Shown: piece after piece, positions 41,816-51,402 of the stretch
Layout of the letters: the number at the start of each line of letters is the position of its first letter
How positions within the stretch are numbered: position 1 is the stretch's first letter
NCBI GenBank assembly: GCA_014695195.1
Contig: JACJNW010000044.1
Span: 1-64,000 of the forward strand
Length of the DNA stretch: 64,000 bases
DNA from: Cyanobacteria bacterium FACHB-DQ100
GTDB lineage: Bacteria; Cyanobacteriota; Cyanobacteriia; Leptolyngbyales; Leptolyngbyaceae
Direction: 5' to 3'
The notes under the pieces: model-generated
Seen by the model: the letters and a program-made list of their open reading frames with translations, nothing else
What the model was told of the DNA's origin: nothing
The model's database searches: none
Position numbers and translations under genes: made by a program

Positions 41816-44716
41816 GTGCTGCATTCGCCTGACATCAGTAAAGCCTTCGTTCGCATTACCGAGAGCCTAGCACAGCGCTCCTCAAGAACACCAAATTTTC
41901 AAGCAGAAAATCGGGCACTGCAAATCCTGGCGCAACAACTTGCAGGAGATGCTCGATCGCTGCTCAAAACCCTGACCCATCTGGCGATCGAACTCTGTCA
42001 AGCCGATGCCGTTGGAATCAGCCTGCTCGAAGACACTATGTTTCGATGGGTGTCGATTTCAGGAACCCTCAGCCATTGGGAGGCTCAAACTGTCGCCGTC
42101 GATTTGAGTCCCTGTGGCACAACCGTCCGAACTCGGCAACCGCAGTTGTATACCTGCCCGGAAATCTATTTCTCCGACCTATGTCATCTCGATCGTCCAC
42201 TGGCTGAAGTGCTGTTGATTCCTTTGTTTGCCGATCAGCAAGTCCTTGGCACTATTTGGACGGTTACCCATGATCTTGATCGTCATTTCGACCTCGAAGA
42301 CCTGCGCATTTTGACCAATCTCTCTGGCTTTATCAGTGCAGCGTTAGCGAACCTAAGAGTTAGACAAACCGCTGAGGAACTCCTTCAGCGCGAACAAGCC
42401 TTTAACAAAGCTGCAAATCGAGCGATCGACATTCTCGAAAGCACAACGGATTGCTTTGTGTCCCTCGATCACGATTGGCGCATTACCTATGTGAATCAAG
42501 CCACCGCAAAACTCAATGCGCTCTCCCCGGCTGAGATGATCGGGAAGACGCACTGGGAAATGTGGTCTTGGTCGGCTGGAACTATTGTCGAACACAACTA
42601 TCGTCAAGCGGTTGCAACTCAAACTCCGGCGCACTTTGAGGTGCTGTATGAACCCCTGGAGATGTGGTTAGAGATTCATGCTTATCCCTCGATCGACGGT
42701 CTCAATCTATTCTTTCGCAACATCAGCGATGCAAAGCACCGCGAAGTGGAACGCAAACGAGCGGAACTGCTTTTAAGCCAACAATATGCCGAAATTGAAG
42801 CGATTTACAACACGGCTCCGATCGGCTTGGCGGTTCTAGATCTTAACTATCGCTTTGTGCGCCTCAACCCGAAGTTGGCGGAAATTGACGGACGGTCTGT
42901 GGAAGATCATTTAGGTCGATCGATACGCGAAATTGTGCCTGCCATTGCCGACCAATTAGAATCCATCTTTCAGCAGCTCTTAGCGACCGGAGAGACGGTG
43001 TTAAATCTCGAAATTAGCGGCGAAACTCCCTCGCAACCCGGACAGCAGCGCGTCTGGCTGGGAAGCTGGTTTCTGCTGCGTGATTCAAACGGTGAGAGTA
43101 TTGGCATCAATGCAGTCGTGCAGGAAATCACCAGCCGTAAGCAGTCCGAAGCAAAGCTGAGTGAAAGTGAAGAACGCCTACGTATGGCGCTGGTGGCTGC
43201 TAATCAAGGTCTGTATGATCTGAACGTGCAGACCGGAGAAACGATCGTCTCTCCCGAATATGCTCAGATGCTTGGTTACGATCTAGAAACGTTCTGCGAA
43301 ACGAATGCGGCGTGGCGAGAACGGCTGCACCCGGACGATTGGGAAGCCGTGAGCCGAAATTACGAAGACTATCTCTCTGGTCAACGCAGCGACTATCGCG
43401 TTGAATTTCGCCAACGGACACGATCGGGCAATTGGAAGTGGATTCTATCGCTCGGCAAAATTGTCGCTTGGGATGCCGATGGACGACCCCTGCGAATGCT
43501 GGGAACGCATACGGATATCGACGATCGCAAAGCTGCCGAAGCCGAACGCGAACAGCTTCTACTGAGAGAACAAGCTGCCAGAGAAGAAGCCGAACGCGCA
43601 AACCGCATCAAAGACGAATTTCTCGCTGTCCTCTCTCACGAACTCAGAACCCCGCTGAATCCGATTCTCGGCTGGAGCAAACTGTTGCAAACCGGAAAAC
43701 TCGATGCAGATCGAACCCGGCAAGCTCTCGTCACGATCGAGCGCAATGCTCAACTGCAAACCCAACTGATCGATGATTTGCTCGATGTCTCGCGGATTTT
43801 GCGCGGCAAACTGACTTTAAATGCTCAGCCCGTGAACCTAAAAACCGTGCTCGAAGCGGCGATCGAAACCGTTCGCCTCGCCGCCGAAGCCAAATCAATT
43901 CAGATCAAAACTGCATTCGATGGGATTGGTATAGTTCTCGGCGATTCGGGGCGATTACAGCAAGTCGTCTGGAACCTGCTAACCAATGCGGTGAAATTTA
44001 CCCCGCCGCACGGACGAGTCAAAGTCGAACTGACAGCAACCGTAACTCAGGCTCAAATCCAGGTCATCGATACCGGGAAGGGCATTGCTCCTGGATTTTT
44101 ACCACAGGTTTTTGAGCAATTTCGACAAGCGGATTCTTCCACCACGCGCCGATTTGGAGGGCTAGGCTTGGGGCTGGCGATCGCTCGTCAATTGGTCGAA
44201 CTGCATGGCGGCACGATCGCAGCCGCAAGTCCCGGAGAAGAACAAGGCGCAACCTTCACCGTTTGCCTGCCGCTGGCTTCAGCGTTTGCGATCGCGTCGT
44301 GCCCCGGAGGGTTCACCGCTCCAAACTCACCAACTTCAGGCTCTCTCGCAGGAGTCCGAGTCTTACTGGTCGATGATGAAACGGATGCACGAGAGCTCGC
44401 ACAGTTTATTTTGCAGCAAGCGGGCGCGATCGTCTTGAGTACAGCATCGGCAACTGTGGCGCTACAAATTCTGCAAGGAGCGACTGTTGATCTACTGATA
44501 AGTGATATTGGAATGCCCGACTGTAATGGCTATCAACTACTCAAAGCCATTCGCTCTCGTGGGCATCAATTTCCTGCGATCGCGCTTTCTGCTTACGCAG
44601 GAGAACTCAATCAAGCGAAATCGCATCAGGCAGGATTTCAGCAGCATCTCTCGAAACCGCTTGATCCAGCTTTACTGATTACTGCCATCACTACCTGCTT
44701 GTATCCTGCTTCATAA
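41816..44716 (+). CDS. Hybrid sensor histidine kinase, GAF-PAS-PAS-PAS-HK-REC
   Basis: A soluble-looking 966-residue hybrid kinase with a GTG start. In order: GAF domain (about 45-185), three PAS domains (about 195-310, 325-440, 455-575), a HisKA dimerisation domain with the phospho-His near 607 (VLSHELRTPLNPILGW), HATPase (about 705-825, with NLLTNAVKFTP, DTGKGIAP and GGLGLGLAIARQ), and a C-terminal receiver (about 845-960) with phospho-Asp near 898 (LLISDIGMP) and Lys in HLSKPLD. No membrane segment is seen, so the signal is cytoplasmic. The next gene encodes a close paralogue. No output partner is adjacent. Confidence 0.92.
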   Translation: MLHSPDISKAFVRITESLAQRSSRTPNFQAENRALQILAQQLAGDARSLLKTLTHLAIELCQADAVGISLLEDTMFRWVSISGTLSHWEAQTVAVDLSPCGTTVRTRQPQLYTCPEIYFSDLCHLDRPLAEVLLIPLFADQQVLGTIWTVTHDLDRHFDLEDLRILTNLSGFISAALANLRVRQTAEELLQREQAFNKAANRAIDILESTTDCFVSLDHDWRITYVNQATAKLNALSPAEMIGKTHWEMWSWSAGTIVEHNYRQAVATQTPAHFEVLYEPLEMWLEIHAYPSIDGLNLFFRNISDAKHREVERKRAELLLSQQYAEIEAIYNTAPIGLAVLDLNYRFVRLNPKLAEIDGRSVEDHLGRSIREIVPAIADQLESIFQQLLATGETVLNLEISGETPSQPGQQRVWLGSWFLLRDSNGESIGINAVVQEITSRKQSEAKLSESEERLRMALVAANQGLYDLNVQTGETIVSPEYAQMLGYDLETFCETNAAWRERLHPDDWEAVSRNYEDYLSGQRSDYRVEFRQRTRSGNWKWILSLGKIVAWDADGRPLRMLGTHTDIDDRKAAEAEREQLLLREQAAREEAERANRIKDEFLAVLSHELRTPLNPILGWSKLLQTGKLDADRTRQALVTIERNAQLQTQLIDDLLDVSRILRGKLTLNAQPVNLKTVLEAAIETVRLAAEAKSIQIKTAFDGIGIVLGDSGRLQQVVWNLLTNAVKFTPPHGRVKVELTATVTQAQIQVIDTGKGIAPGFLPQVFEQFRQADSSTTRRFGGLGLGLAIARQLVELHGGTIAAASPGEEQGATFTVCLPLASAFAIASCPGGFTAPNSPTSGSLAGVRVLLVDDETDARELAQFILQQAGAIVLSTASATVALQILQGATVDLLISDIGMPDCNGYQLLKAIRSRGHQFPAIALSAYAGELNQAKSHQAGFQQHLSKPLDPALLITAITTCLYPAS

Positions 44717-44790
44717 AATCTTTCTTTAAGGCGACGAGACCGCTTTATCTTTGGTGTATATCTACACTGAGCGACTCTTGTGCCTGTGTT

Positions 44791-47589
44791 ATGACGATTC
44801 GCCCGTCCTCTGTCTTTTTCGCTATCATTCGTCGAATTCGGCAGCGCCTCGGATTAATTTCGCTCGATCGTCAGTCTCAGCCCCCCCAACAGCAGATTCT
44901 CGACATTCTCGAAAGCATTTCCGATGCGTTCTTCTCGCTTGACCAACAATGGCGCTTTACCTATGTCAATTCTCAAGCCACACAGGTTCTGAATCGCTCA
45001 AAAGCAGACCTCATTGGTAAAAGCATTTGGGAAGTATTCCCTGAAGCGGAAGACAGTGTATTTGGACAAGAATACCGGCGGGCTGTGGCTGAACGAATCA
45101 CGGTGAGCCTGGAGGCTTTTTATCCACCCTTGAATGCTTGGTTTACAGTCCGCGCCTATCCGATCGTCTCCGGGCTTGCGGTGTACTTTCAAGATGTGAC
45201 CGCACAAAAATCAGCAGAAGCCGCTCAGCTTCAGCAGCGGCAAACGGCTCAGCGCCGACGCGCCGAAATTGAGGCAATTTACGCCACTGCGCCTGTAGGA
45301 CTATGCTTTAACGATACCGACTTGCGCTATGTGCGGATCAATCAACAATTAGCAGAAATTAATGGCGTTCCAATCCAGCAGCACCTCGGACGAACGGTGC
45401 GCGAGGTGCTTCCAGAACTTGCAGATCAGCTAGAACCAATCTACCGACAAGTGATCGAGACTGAGAAACCCATTCTTAATCTGGAAGTGAGCGGCATGAA
45501 TCCGGCTCAGCCTGGAGTGCTGCGAACTTGGCTATCGAGCTTTTACCCCCTTAAAAGCGAGGACGATCACGTTTTGGGCGTAAATGTCGTGGTGCAGGAA
45601 ATCACCGCACTCAAGCAGCGAGAAACCGAACGCAAACAAGCAGAGGAAGCCCTACGACAATCCGAAGAACGCTATCGATCGCTGTTTAACTCGATCGATG
45701 AAGGTTTTGCCGTCATTGAACTCCTGTTCGACGACGCTGACAAAGCGATCGATTATCGCTTTCTCGAAGTCAATCCAATCTTTGAGCAACAAGCCGGACT
45801 CAAGAATGCAGTCGGAAAAACAATACGTGAGTTCGTTCCTGATCTTGAGAGTCATTGGTTTGAGATTTATGGCAGAGTGGCGCTAACTGGAGAACCCGTT
45901 CGGTTTGAAAATGGTTCTGAATCAATGAACCGCTGGTTTGATGTCTATGCGTTTCGCGTCGAGGAACCCGAAAAGCGCAAAGTCGCGATTTTGTTTAGAG
46001 ATGTCACCGATCGCAAGCGCACCGAGAAGGAACTGCGCCAGAAGAACGCCATTTTGAATGTGATTAACGCCGCCGCTCCAACGCCGATTTTTGTCAAAGA
46101 CCGAGCCGGACGAATTATCTATGCCAATCCTGCCACGCTAGAAACGTTAGGTAAGACGGCAGATCAGGTGATCGGATATCGCGACTCTGAAATCTACTCT
46201 CCACCCGAACTCGGTGAGATCGTCTCAGAAAACGACCAGCGCATCATGACCACCGGACAAACCGAAGTCGTCGAAGAGTCTCCCGATGGCATTCGCACTT
46301 TTTTGGGAACGAAAACGCCTTATCGCAATGAAACAGGAGAAGTGATTGGCTTAATTGGCATCTCGAATGACATCACCGAACGAGTACAATTCGAGCGCGA
46401 ACGAGAACGCCTATTTCAGCAAGAGCAAGCTGCCCGCGAAGCCGCAGAGCAAGCCAACCGCCTCAAAGACGAATTTCTCGCAGTTCTCTCTCACGAACTA
46501 AGAACGCCCCTGAATCCCATTTTGGGCTGGATTAGACTGTTACAAAACGGGCGCTTAGATCCTGCAAGAACCGCAGAGGCACTGAATACGATCGAGCGCA
46601 ACGCCAAACTTCAAACCCAACTGATCGATGATCTGCTCGATATTTCTCGCATTATGCGCGGTAAGCTCAGCCTCAACCGCTACCCTGTCAATGTTGCCTC
46701 AGTGATTCAAGCCGCTGCAGAGACGATTCGACTCACCGCCGAAGCCAAACAAATCACCTTTGACTTGCAATCTGATCGCCAAGATTACTTTGTGTTTGGG
46801 GATGCGGGACGATTGCAGCAAGTGTTTTGGAATTTGCTCTCCAACGCTGTGAAATTCACCCCAGAAGCGGGAAGAGTGACGATTCATCTGACGCAAATCG
46901 AGCATCAGGCTCAGGTGCAAATTACGGATACAGGAATTGGAATTCGCCCAGACTTTTTGCCTCATCTGTTTGAACACTTTCGGCAAGAGGACGGCTCAAT
47001 TACTCGCAAGTTTGGCGGCTTAGGATTGGGGTTAGCAATCGCTCGTCAAATCATGGAATTACACAGCGGCACGATTTCCGCCGAAAGCCAGGGAGAAAAT
47101 CAAGGCGCAACGTTTACGGTGCAATTGCCATTACTTCCGCAAGTTCCAGAGGAAGCGGTTGCTTCTACACCTGTCACGCCTCCTACGGTGGATATACCCT
47201 TGGGCGGGATTCGAGCAGTGATCGTCGATGATAACGCTGACACACGAGAATTTCTCACCTTCTTATTAGAAACAAACGGCGCGACCGTAATCACGGTTGA
47301 CTCAGCCCTTGAAGCGTTGATTTTGGTTAAGCAAGCTCCACCTGACATTCTCCTGAGTGATATTGGAATGCCAGAAATGACGGGTTATGAGTTCATTCGA
47401 GCCGTTCGCGCCGCGAAGATTGCAATTCCTGCGATCGCGCTGACCGCTTATGCGAAGGAGTTCGATCGCCAACAAGCCCTTGAATCTGGATTTCAGCAGC
47501 ATCTTGCAAAGCCAATCCAGCCAGAAGCGCTCGTTGCAGCCGTGCTGGAGCTAGTTCAGCAAAGCGCTGCTCGCGATTCCCAGAGTTAA
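44791..47589 (+). CDS. Hybrid sensor histidine kinase, multiple PAS-HK-REC
   Basis: A 932-residue paralogue of the preceding kinase, with the same C-terminal half: HisKA with His near 567 (VLSHELRTPLNPILGW), HATPase (NLLSNAVKFTP, DTGIGIRPDF, GGLGLGLAIARQ) and receiver with Asp near 856 (ILLSDIGMPEMTGYEF). The N-terminal part has four PAS-like units (about 35-145, 160-270, 295-410, 420-540) and no GAF. The gap between the two genes is 74 bases. Tandem duplication followed by divergence of the sensor half is the simplest history. Confidence 0.92.
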   Translation: MTIRPSSVFFAIIRRIRQRLGLISLDRQSQPPQQQILDILESISDAFFSLDQQWRFTYVNSQATQVLNRSKADLIGKSIWEVFPEAEDSVFGQEYRRAVAERITVSLEAFYPPLNAWFTVRAYPIVSGLAVYFQDVTAQKSAEAAQLQQRQTAQRRRAEIEAIYATAPVGLCFNDTDLRYVRINQQLAEINGVPIQQHLGRTVREVLPELADQLEPIYRQVIETEKPILNLEVSGMNPAQPGVLRTWLSSFYPLKSEDDHVLGVNVVVQEITALKQRETERKQAEEALRQSEERYRSLFNSIDEGFAVIELLFDDADKAIDYRFLEVNPIFEQQAGLKNAVGKTIREFVPDLESHWFEIYGRVALTGEPVRFENGSESMNRWFDVYAFRVEEPEKRKVAILFRDVTDRKRTEKELRQKNAILNVINAAAPTPIFVKDRAGRIIYANPATLETLGKTADQVIGYRDSEIYSPPELGEIVSENDQRIMTTGQTEVVEESPDGIRTFLGTKTPYRNETGEVIGLIGISNDITERVQFERERERLFQQEQAAREAAEQANRLKDEFLAVLSHELRTPLNPILGWIRLLQNGRLDPARTAEALNTIERNAKLQTQLIDDLLDISRIMRGKLSLNRYPVNVASVIQAAAETIRLTAEAKQITFDLQSDRQDYFVFGDAGRLQQVFWNLLSNAVKFTPEAGRVTIHLTQIEHQAQVQITDTGIGIRPDFLPHLFEHFRQEDGSITRKFGGLGLGLAIARQIMELHSGTISAESQGENQGATFTVQLPLLPQVPEEAVASTPVTPPTVDIPLGGIRAVIVDDNADTREFLTFLLETNGATVITVDSALEALILVKQAPPDILLSDIGMPEMTGYEFIRAVRAAKIAIPAIALTAYAKEFDRQQALESGFQQHLAKPIQPEALVAAVLELVQQSAARDSQS

Positions 47590-47642
47590 AACTCCCAGAC
47601 TAGAATGGCAGCAACGACTACCGACGCATAAGGAATACGGCT

Positions 47643-48857
47643 ATGAAGTTTTCGACCGAGCAACTAAGGCGCAGCGCAGGAATCAGTTTGCTAGGATTTG
47701 CGATGACCGCTTGCTCCCTAACTGCCGCGAATACGGTTGCGCCCGCTCAAAGCCCCTCAGATGCTGCTCAGATATCTTCTGCCCAAACGCCTCAAGGATT
47801 TCAGCAAACAACGATCGTGTCAGGATTAGAACGCCCGTGGAGTATGGCATGGCTTCCCGATGGCGCGATGCTGATTACCGAGAAAGCCGGACGGCTACGG
47901 CTGGTGCGAAATGGCGTGTTAGATTCGACTCCGATCGCGGGAGTTCCAGAAGTGATGTCAGCAGGTCAGGGCGGTCTGCTGGATGTCTCGATTCATCCCC
48001 GATTTGCCCAAAACCGCTGGGTGTATTTAACTTATTCGCATGGAACTCAGAGCGCAAATCGGACTCGTGTAGCGAGAGCCACGTTTGATGGCAAAGCGCT
48101 GCGGGATTTGCGCGTGATTTTTGAAGTGAAGCAAGCGAAATCCGGCGGACAGCATTTCGGGTCGCGGATTCTTTGGCTACCGGATGGCACAATGCTGGTC
48201 GCGATCGGCGATGGTGGTAATCCGCCCGTTCAGCTAGAGGGTGAGTTGATTCGCAAGCAGGCGCAAAATTTACGCAGTCGCCTCGGTAAGATTGTGCGGC
48301 TAAATGACGATGGCTCAGCGCCACGTGATAACCCCTTTGCAACGAATCAAACCGCAGATCCAGCGATCTGGAGCTATGGACATCGCAATATTCAAGGGTT
48401 GGCGTTTGACCCGCTCAAGCAGCGAGTTTGGGCAACTGAACATGGGGCGCGGGGCGGTGATGAGCTGAATCTAGCGCAAGCAGGTAAGAATTACGGCTGG
48501 CCCGTTGTGACTTATAGCCGAGAATATTTTGGCGGGGAGATTTCGACAGCGCGATCGCGCTCCGGTATGGTGAGTCCGAAAGTCGTTTGGACTCCGGCAA
48601 CGGCTCCTTCGGGATTGGCGTTTTATACGAGCGATCGCATTCCGGCTTGGAAAGGTGATCTGTTTGCGGGCGGATTGGTGTCTCAAGATGTACGGCGCAT
48701 TGATCTTGATGAAACGGGAAATGTGCGAGGGCAGCAGAGGCTTGCGATCGGGCAGCGAGTACGCGATGTGCGGCAGAGTCCCGATGGATTGCTGTATGTT
48801 CTTACGGATGGATCAGGAGACGGGCGCTTAATTCGACTAGAGCCGCCAGGGAGCTAA
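47643..48857 (+). CDS. PQQ-dependent sugar (aldose) dehydrogenase family protein
   Basis: A six-bladed beta-propeller of the glucose/sorbosone (YliI/Asd) dehydrogenase family, exported and probably lipid-anchored: the N-terminus has a hydrophobic stretch ending in MTAC (Cys24). The domain (about 55-400) contains ERPWSMAWLPDGAMLITEK, GQGGLLDVSIHPRF, WSYGHRNIQGLAFDP and ATEHGARGGDELN, the last two holding PQQ- and calcium-binding residues in relatives. Relatives oxidise aldoses in the periplasm with PQQ. Whether this strain makes PQQ cannot be judged here; some relatives lack activity. Confidence 0.88.
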   Translation: MKFSTEQLRRSAGISLLGFAMTACSLTAANTVAPAQSPSDAAQISSAQTPQGFQQTTIVSGLERPWSMAWLPDGAMLITEKAGRLRLVRNGVLDSTPIAGVPEVMSAGQGGLLDVSIHPRFAQNRWVYLTYSHGTQSANRTRVARATFDGKALRDLRVIFEVKQAKSGGQHFGSRILWLPDGTMLVAIGDGGNPPVQLEGELIRKQAQNLRSRLGKIVRLNDDGSAPRDNPFATNQTADPAIWSYGHRNIQGLAFDPLKQRVWATEHGARGGDELNLAQAGKNYGWPVVTYSREYFGGEISTARSRSGMVSPKVVWTPATAPSGLAFYTSDRIPAWKGDLFAGGLVSQDVRRIDLDETGNVRGQQRLAIGQRVRDVRQSPDGLLYVLTDGSGDGRLIRLEPPGS

Positions 48858-48921
48858 AAAACGTAAGTTCGATGGGTATGACCTCCTTATACCAAATCTC
48901 TAAATACTCGCTACAGACTGG

Positions 48922-48949
48922 GTAAAGACGCGATGAATCGCGTCTTTAC
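48922..48949. repeat. Extragenic palindrome (GACGCGA family)
   Basis: A perfect 12-bp stem GTAAAGACGCGA / TCGCGTCTTTAC with loop TGAA lies between two convergent genes (sugar dehydrogenase and frameshifted gene). The same core recurs at 53694-53733. Such palindromes are dispersed repeats in cyanobacterial genomes and may also end transcription. Confidence 0.8.
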
Positions 48950-48958
48950 GTCACATCT

Positions 48959-50291
48959 TCACCGGTTGAGCATTCGTTTTTCAGCCGAAGCCCTCATTTC
49001 TGCTGCTTTCTCGTAAACCGTTGTATTGGGTTTCACTTGATCAAGCCGATCAAGGATGGCGCGTAGCTGTCCAAGAATGTAGGAACGATCGACTCGGTTT
49101 GGATCAGCATTTGAAATCAAGCTCTGAGTCATTCGCTGCGCGGATTTGTAAGCGACAACAGAGTCTTCCTCATGCTGAATTCTCTCTTTAATCGCATTGC
49201 GACTCTGTTGATAATGGGTCATTCTGCGGCTCGCTTCTACATAATCTGGATCAGTGGGCTGAATTTGCTGTAATTTGGCGATCGCGCGCTCCCAGTTCTC
49301 CTGCACCTGCCCCAGTTGGATTAGCGACATTGGCGCATCTTGCGTTTGTTGTTTTGCAGCGTTCGCGCTGATTTGAGCGACTTCGATTAATCGACGGTTG
49401 CGATCGCTCTCTGTTTGAGTTCCAACCATGGCGCGAAAGTCACGTTCTGCCGCGCTTAATTTATTGCGGGCAAGTCGTCCGGCGAGGGTTGAACCCGGAA
49501 GTTGACTCAGGGTATCGATCGCCGAGCGCCAGTCCGCGATCGCAGCGTTACGATTTTCTCCGGTTGCACCATCGCGAATGATGCGAATGGCTTCGCCCAA
49601 TGACTGTTCAGCTTGCTCAAATCGAGTTTGAGCGTTCTTCTCCTGAAAGAGCTTTGCATCCAGCCGAGCAACTTGCTCACGGGCAGATTTGAACTCATCG
49701 ATCGTGAATCGCCAATAGCATTTAGCCCATCGGCAGTAACTCCCTGGGTAATGTCCTAAAAACCAGGCAGGCAGTTCGTCCAAATGCTTTTGCGCCGCTT
49801 TGACTTTTTGTGTTCCAAGATCTAAGTCTTCAAACGCGGTTGCTTCGTTCACGAATTGATCGGATTGCTCAACCAGCGCGATCGCCCTACGGTAGTTGTG
49901 ATCCATCGCCATGTAGCTCGGTGTAAGCAGAAATGGAGCAGCCTCCATGGACCGGATAACGAATCCACGGAATCGGGCGATTGACGAGCCAAATTCCACC
50001 CGCTGAAAGAACGCTCGCAACCGTTCCAAGCTTTAAACTGATCCACAGCGGCGACGAGGGGCGATTTACTGTTGCCGCCTTGCGGAGAATTTTTGAATCA
50101 AAATCTGGAATCAAATCGCCGATCGCGTCTCGTAATTCTGCCTCGGTTGCAGGTGTTCCCGACCGGAGGCGTAATCTCTCCAAACGACGAAGGGCAAGCT
50201 CAAACTGAACTTGCCCAATCTTACACGAACCAAGACATCGTCGAACCTCAGTCTGGAGGATGTAAAATGCTTGATTGTTCAAACGCTTCAT
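48959..50291 (-). pseudogene. Conserved cyanobacterial protein broken by one frameshift
   Basis: Two overlapping minus-strand frames together give one protein of about 440 residues. Frame 1 starts at 50291 (MKRLNNQAFYILQTEVRRCLG) and carries an N-terminal helical domain and a membrane helix (VASVLSAGGIWLVNRPIPWI). Near 49945, at RYPV, the sense passes to a second frame, which continues with SMEAAPFLLTPSYMAMDHNY and ends at 48959. One extra base near CCGGTCCATGG explains it. The C-terminal part is long and helical, with repeated coiled-coil blocks and IQHEEDSVVAYKSAQ. Other cyanobacteria have this as a single protein of unknown function. It may be a real mutation, a sequencing error, or a strain-specific split. 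Confidence 0.75.
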
Positions 50292-50370
50292 TCAAACGAA
50301 ACCCTATCACAACGCAATGTTATTAGGGTTCCCGTCACTCAAACCGAAATGCGGCGGAGAATCGCAAATT

Positions 50371-50823
50371 CTATGAATTAGTCGTTTGAGTTGCCAGCAT
50401 TTGTTTGAGTTTTTCCAGTTCTTGTGCCCAGCGCGGATCGGGTTGAACCGAGTCAGGATCAGCAGTAGAAGTGGTGGTGCGGCGCGATTTGTTGTTGTTG
50501 TTCGTGTTGCCGCCTTTGCGCTTTCCACCGGCCGACGCGACGGGTGCTGCTGCGGGTTCATCAGCTTTGTCTTTCGATCGAGGCAACGCTTTTTCAATTT
50601 TGATCGCGTTGTCCTTGATGCTGACTCCGTTGTATTTCTCAATGAATTGATCCGCCAATTCATCAGATTTGACGGTGACGAAGCCAAAACCGCGGCATTT
50701 ACCGGTTTTGCGATCGGTGATCAGCTTGGCGGAGACTCCTTCTCCTGCATCCGCAAATGCAGCTTCGAGGTCTTGCCGACTTAAATCTTCGGGCAAATTG
50801 CCCACATATAGACGAATTGACAT
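50371..50823 (-). CDS. RRM RNA-binding protein with basic tail
   Basis: A 150-residue RNA-binding protein. RNP2 is LYVGNL (5-10) and RNP1 is CRGFGFVTV (near 43-51). After the RRM (1-80) comes a Lys/Pro/Ala linker, then GGKRKGGNTNNNNKSRRTTT, a low-complexity basic stretch, and a C-terminal amphipathic helix (RWAQELEKLKQMLA). This organisation differs from the Gly-rich Rbp at 32490. Probable roles are binding and localising mRNA, as shown for some cyanobacterial RRM proteins at thylakoids; this one is not assigned. Confidence 0.92.
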   Translation of the reverse strand: MSIRLYVGNLPEDLSRQDLEAAFADAGEGVSAKLITDRKTGKCRGFGFVTVKSDELADQFIEKYNGVSIKDNAIKIEKALPRSKDKADEPAAAPVASAGGKRKGGNTNNNNKSRRTTTSTADPDSVQPDPRWAQELEKLKQMLATQTTNS

Positions 50824-51402
50824 ATCGAGACACCTCCAGACTTTGATCCTAATACATGGTACGGACGCTTACCACACATCCCTCAGCTACACCTTTCGTT
50901 TTCTTGGCTCAGGTTAGACGATACAGACATTTCTGCCACCTTTCGTCAGGACTACATGAAGCAGCACGATCGCACTGCTGACCCTTCCTCCGGAGATTTC
51001 AAACCAAACCCGGAAAATCTCCATAGGGTTCGATTCTTGTCGCTGGGCGATGATCGCGGGATTTGAGGTTAAGCAACTTGGTCACTGTGTCCCAAGGATA
51101 TGCGCCACTCTTAAAGGTATCATGCTCGTCTCTCAGATTCGAGCCACCTGAACAATTTCCCTCCTGAGTGCTATTTCGATTGTTAGAGCCTGGAAAATTG
51201 TTAGAGTCTGCAAAATTTTGCTTCCGTTGTGAGACAAAAACCAGCCGATCCTACGATCGGCTGGTTCAGCTTGCTGTGTTGGGAGGAGAAATACCGAATA
51301 CTGAAAGTTCTGTAAGTCGATGCACGACCGACTGAGCCACTTCAGGACTGGACTCCTTGTAACGAAATGTAACACTATGTCTAGAGAGAACGCAACTATT
51401 CT
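50824..51402. other. Intergenic region, no gene seen apart from a terminator
   Basis: A 579-bp gap upstream of the RRM gene and downstream of the M48-like gene. It contains the terminator at 51233-51266 and should contain the RRM promoter. A minus-strand frame at 51133-51375 reads across the terminator hairpin, so I do not accept it as coding. No tRNA fold was found. Confidence 0.5.
51233..51266 (-). terminator. Rho-independent terminator of the M48-like gene
   Basis: On the minus strand the 12-bp perfect stem AACCAGCCGATC / GATCGGCTGGTT with loop GTAG is followed by TTTTT-G. It lies about 140 bp past the stop of the minus-strand M48-like gene. Confidence 0.85.

Noticed and set aside
51133..51375. 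Minus-strand 80-codon frame
   Set aside because: It runs through the terminator hairpin of the M48-like gene and has no recognisable features.
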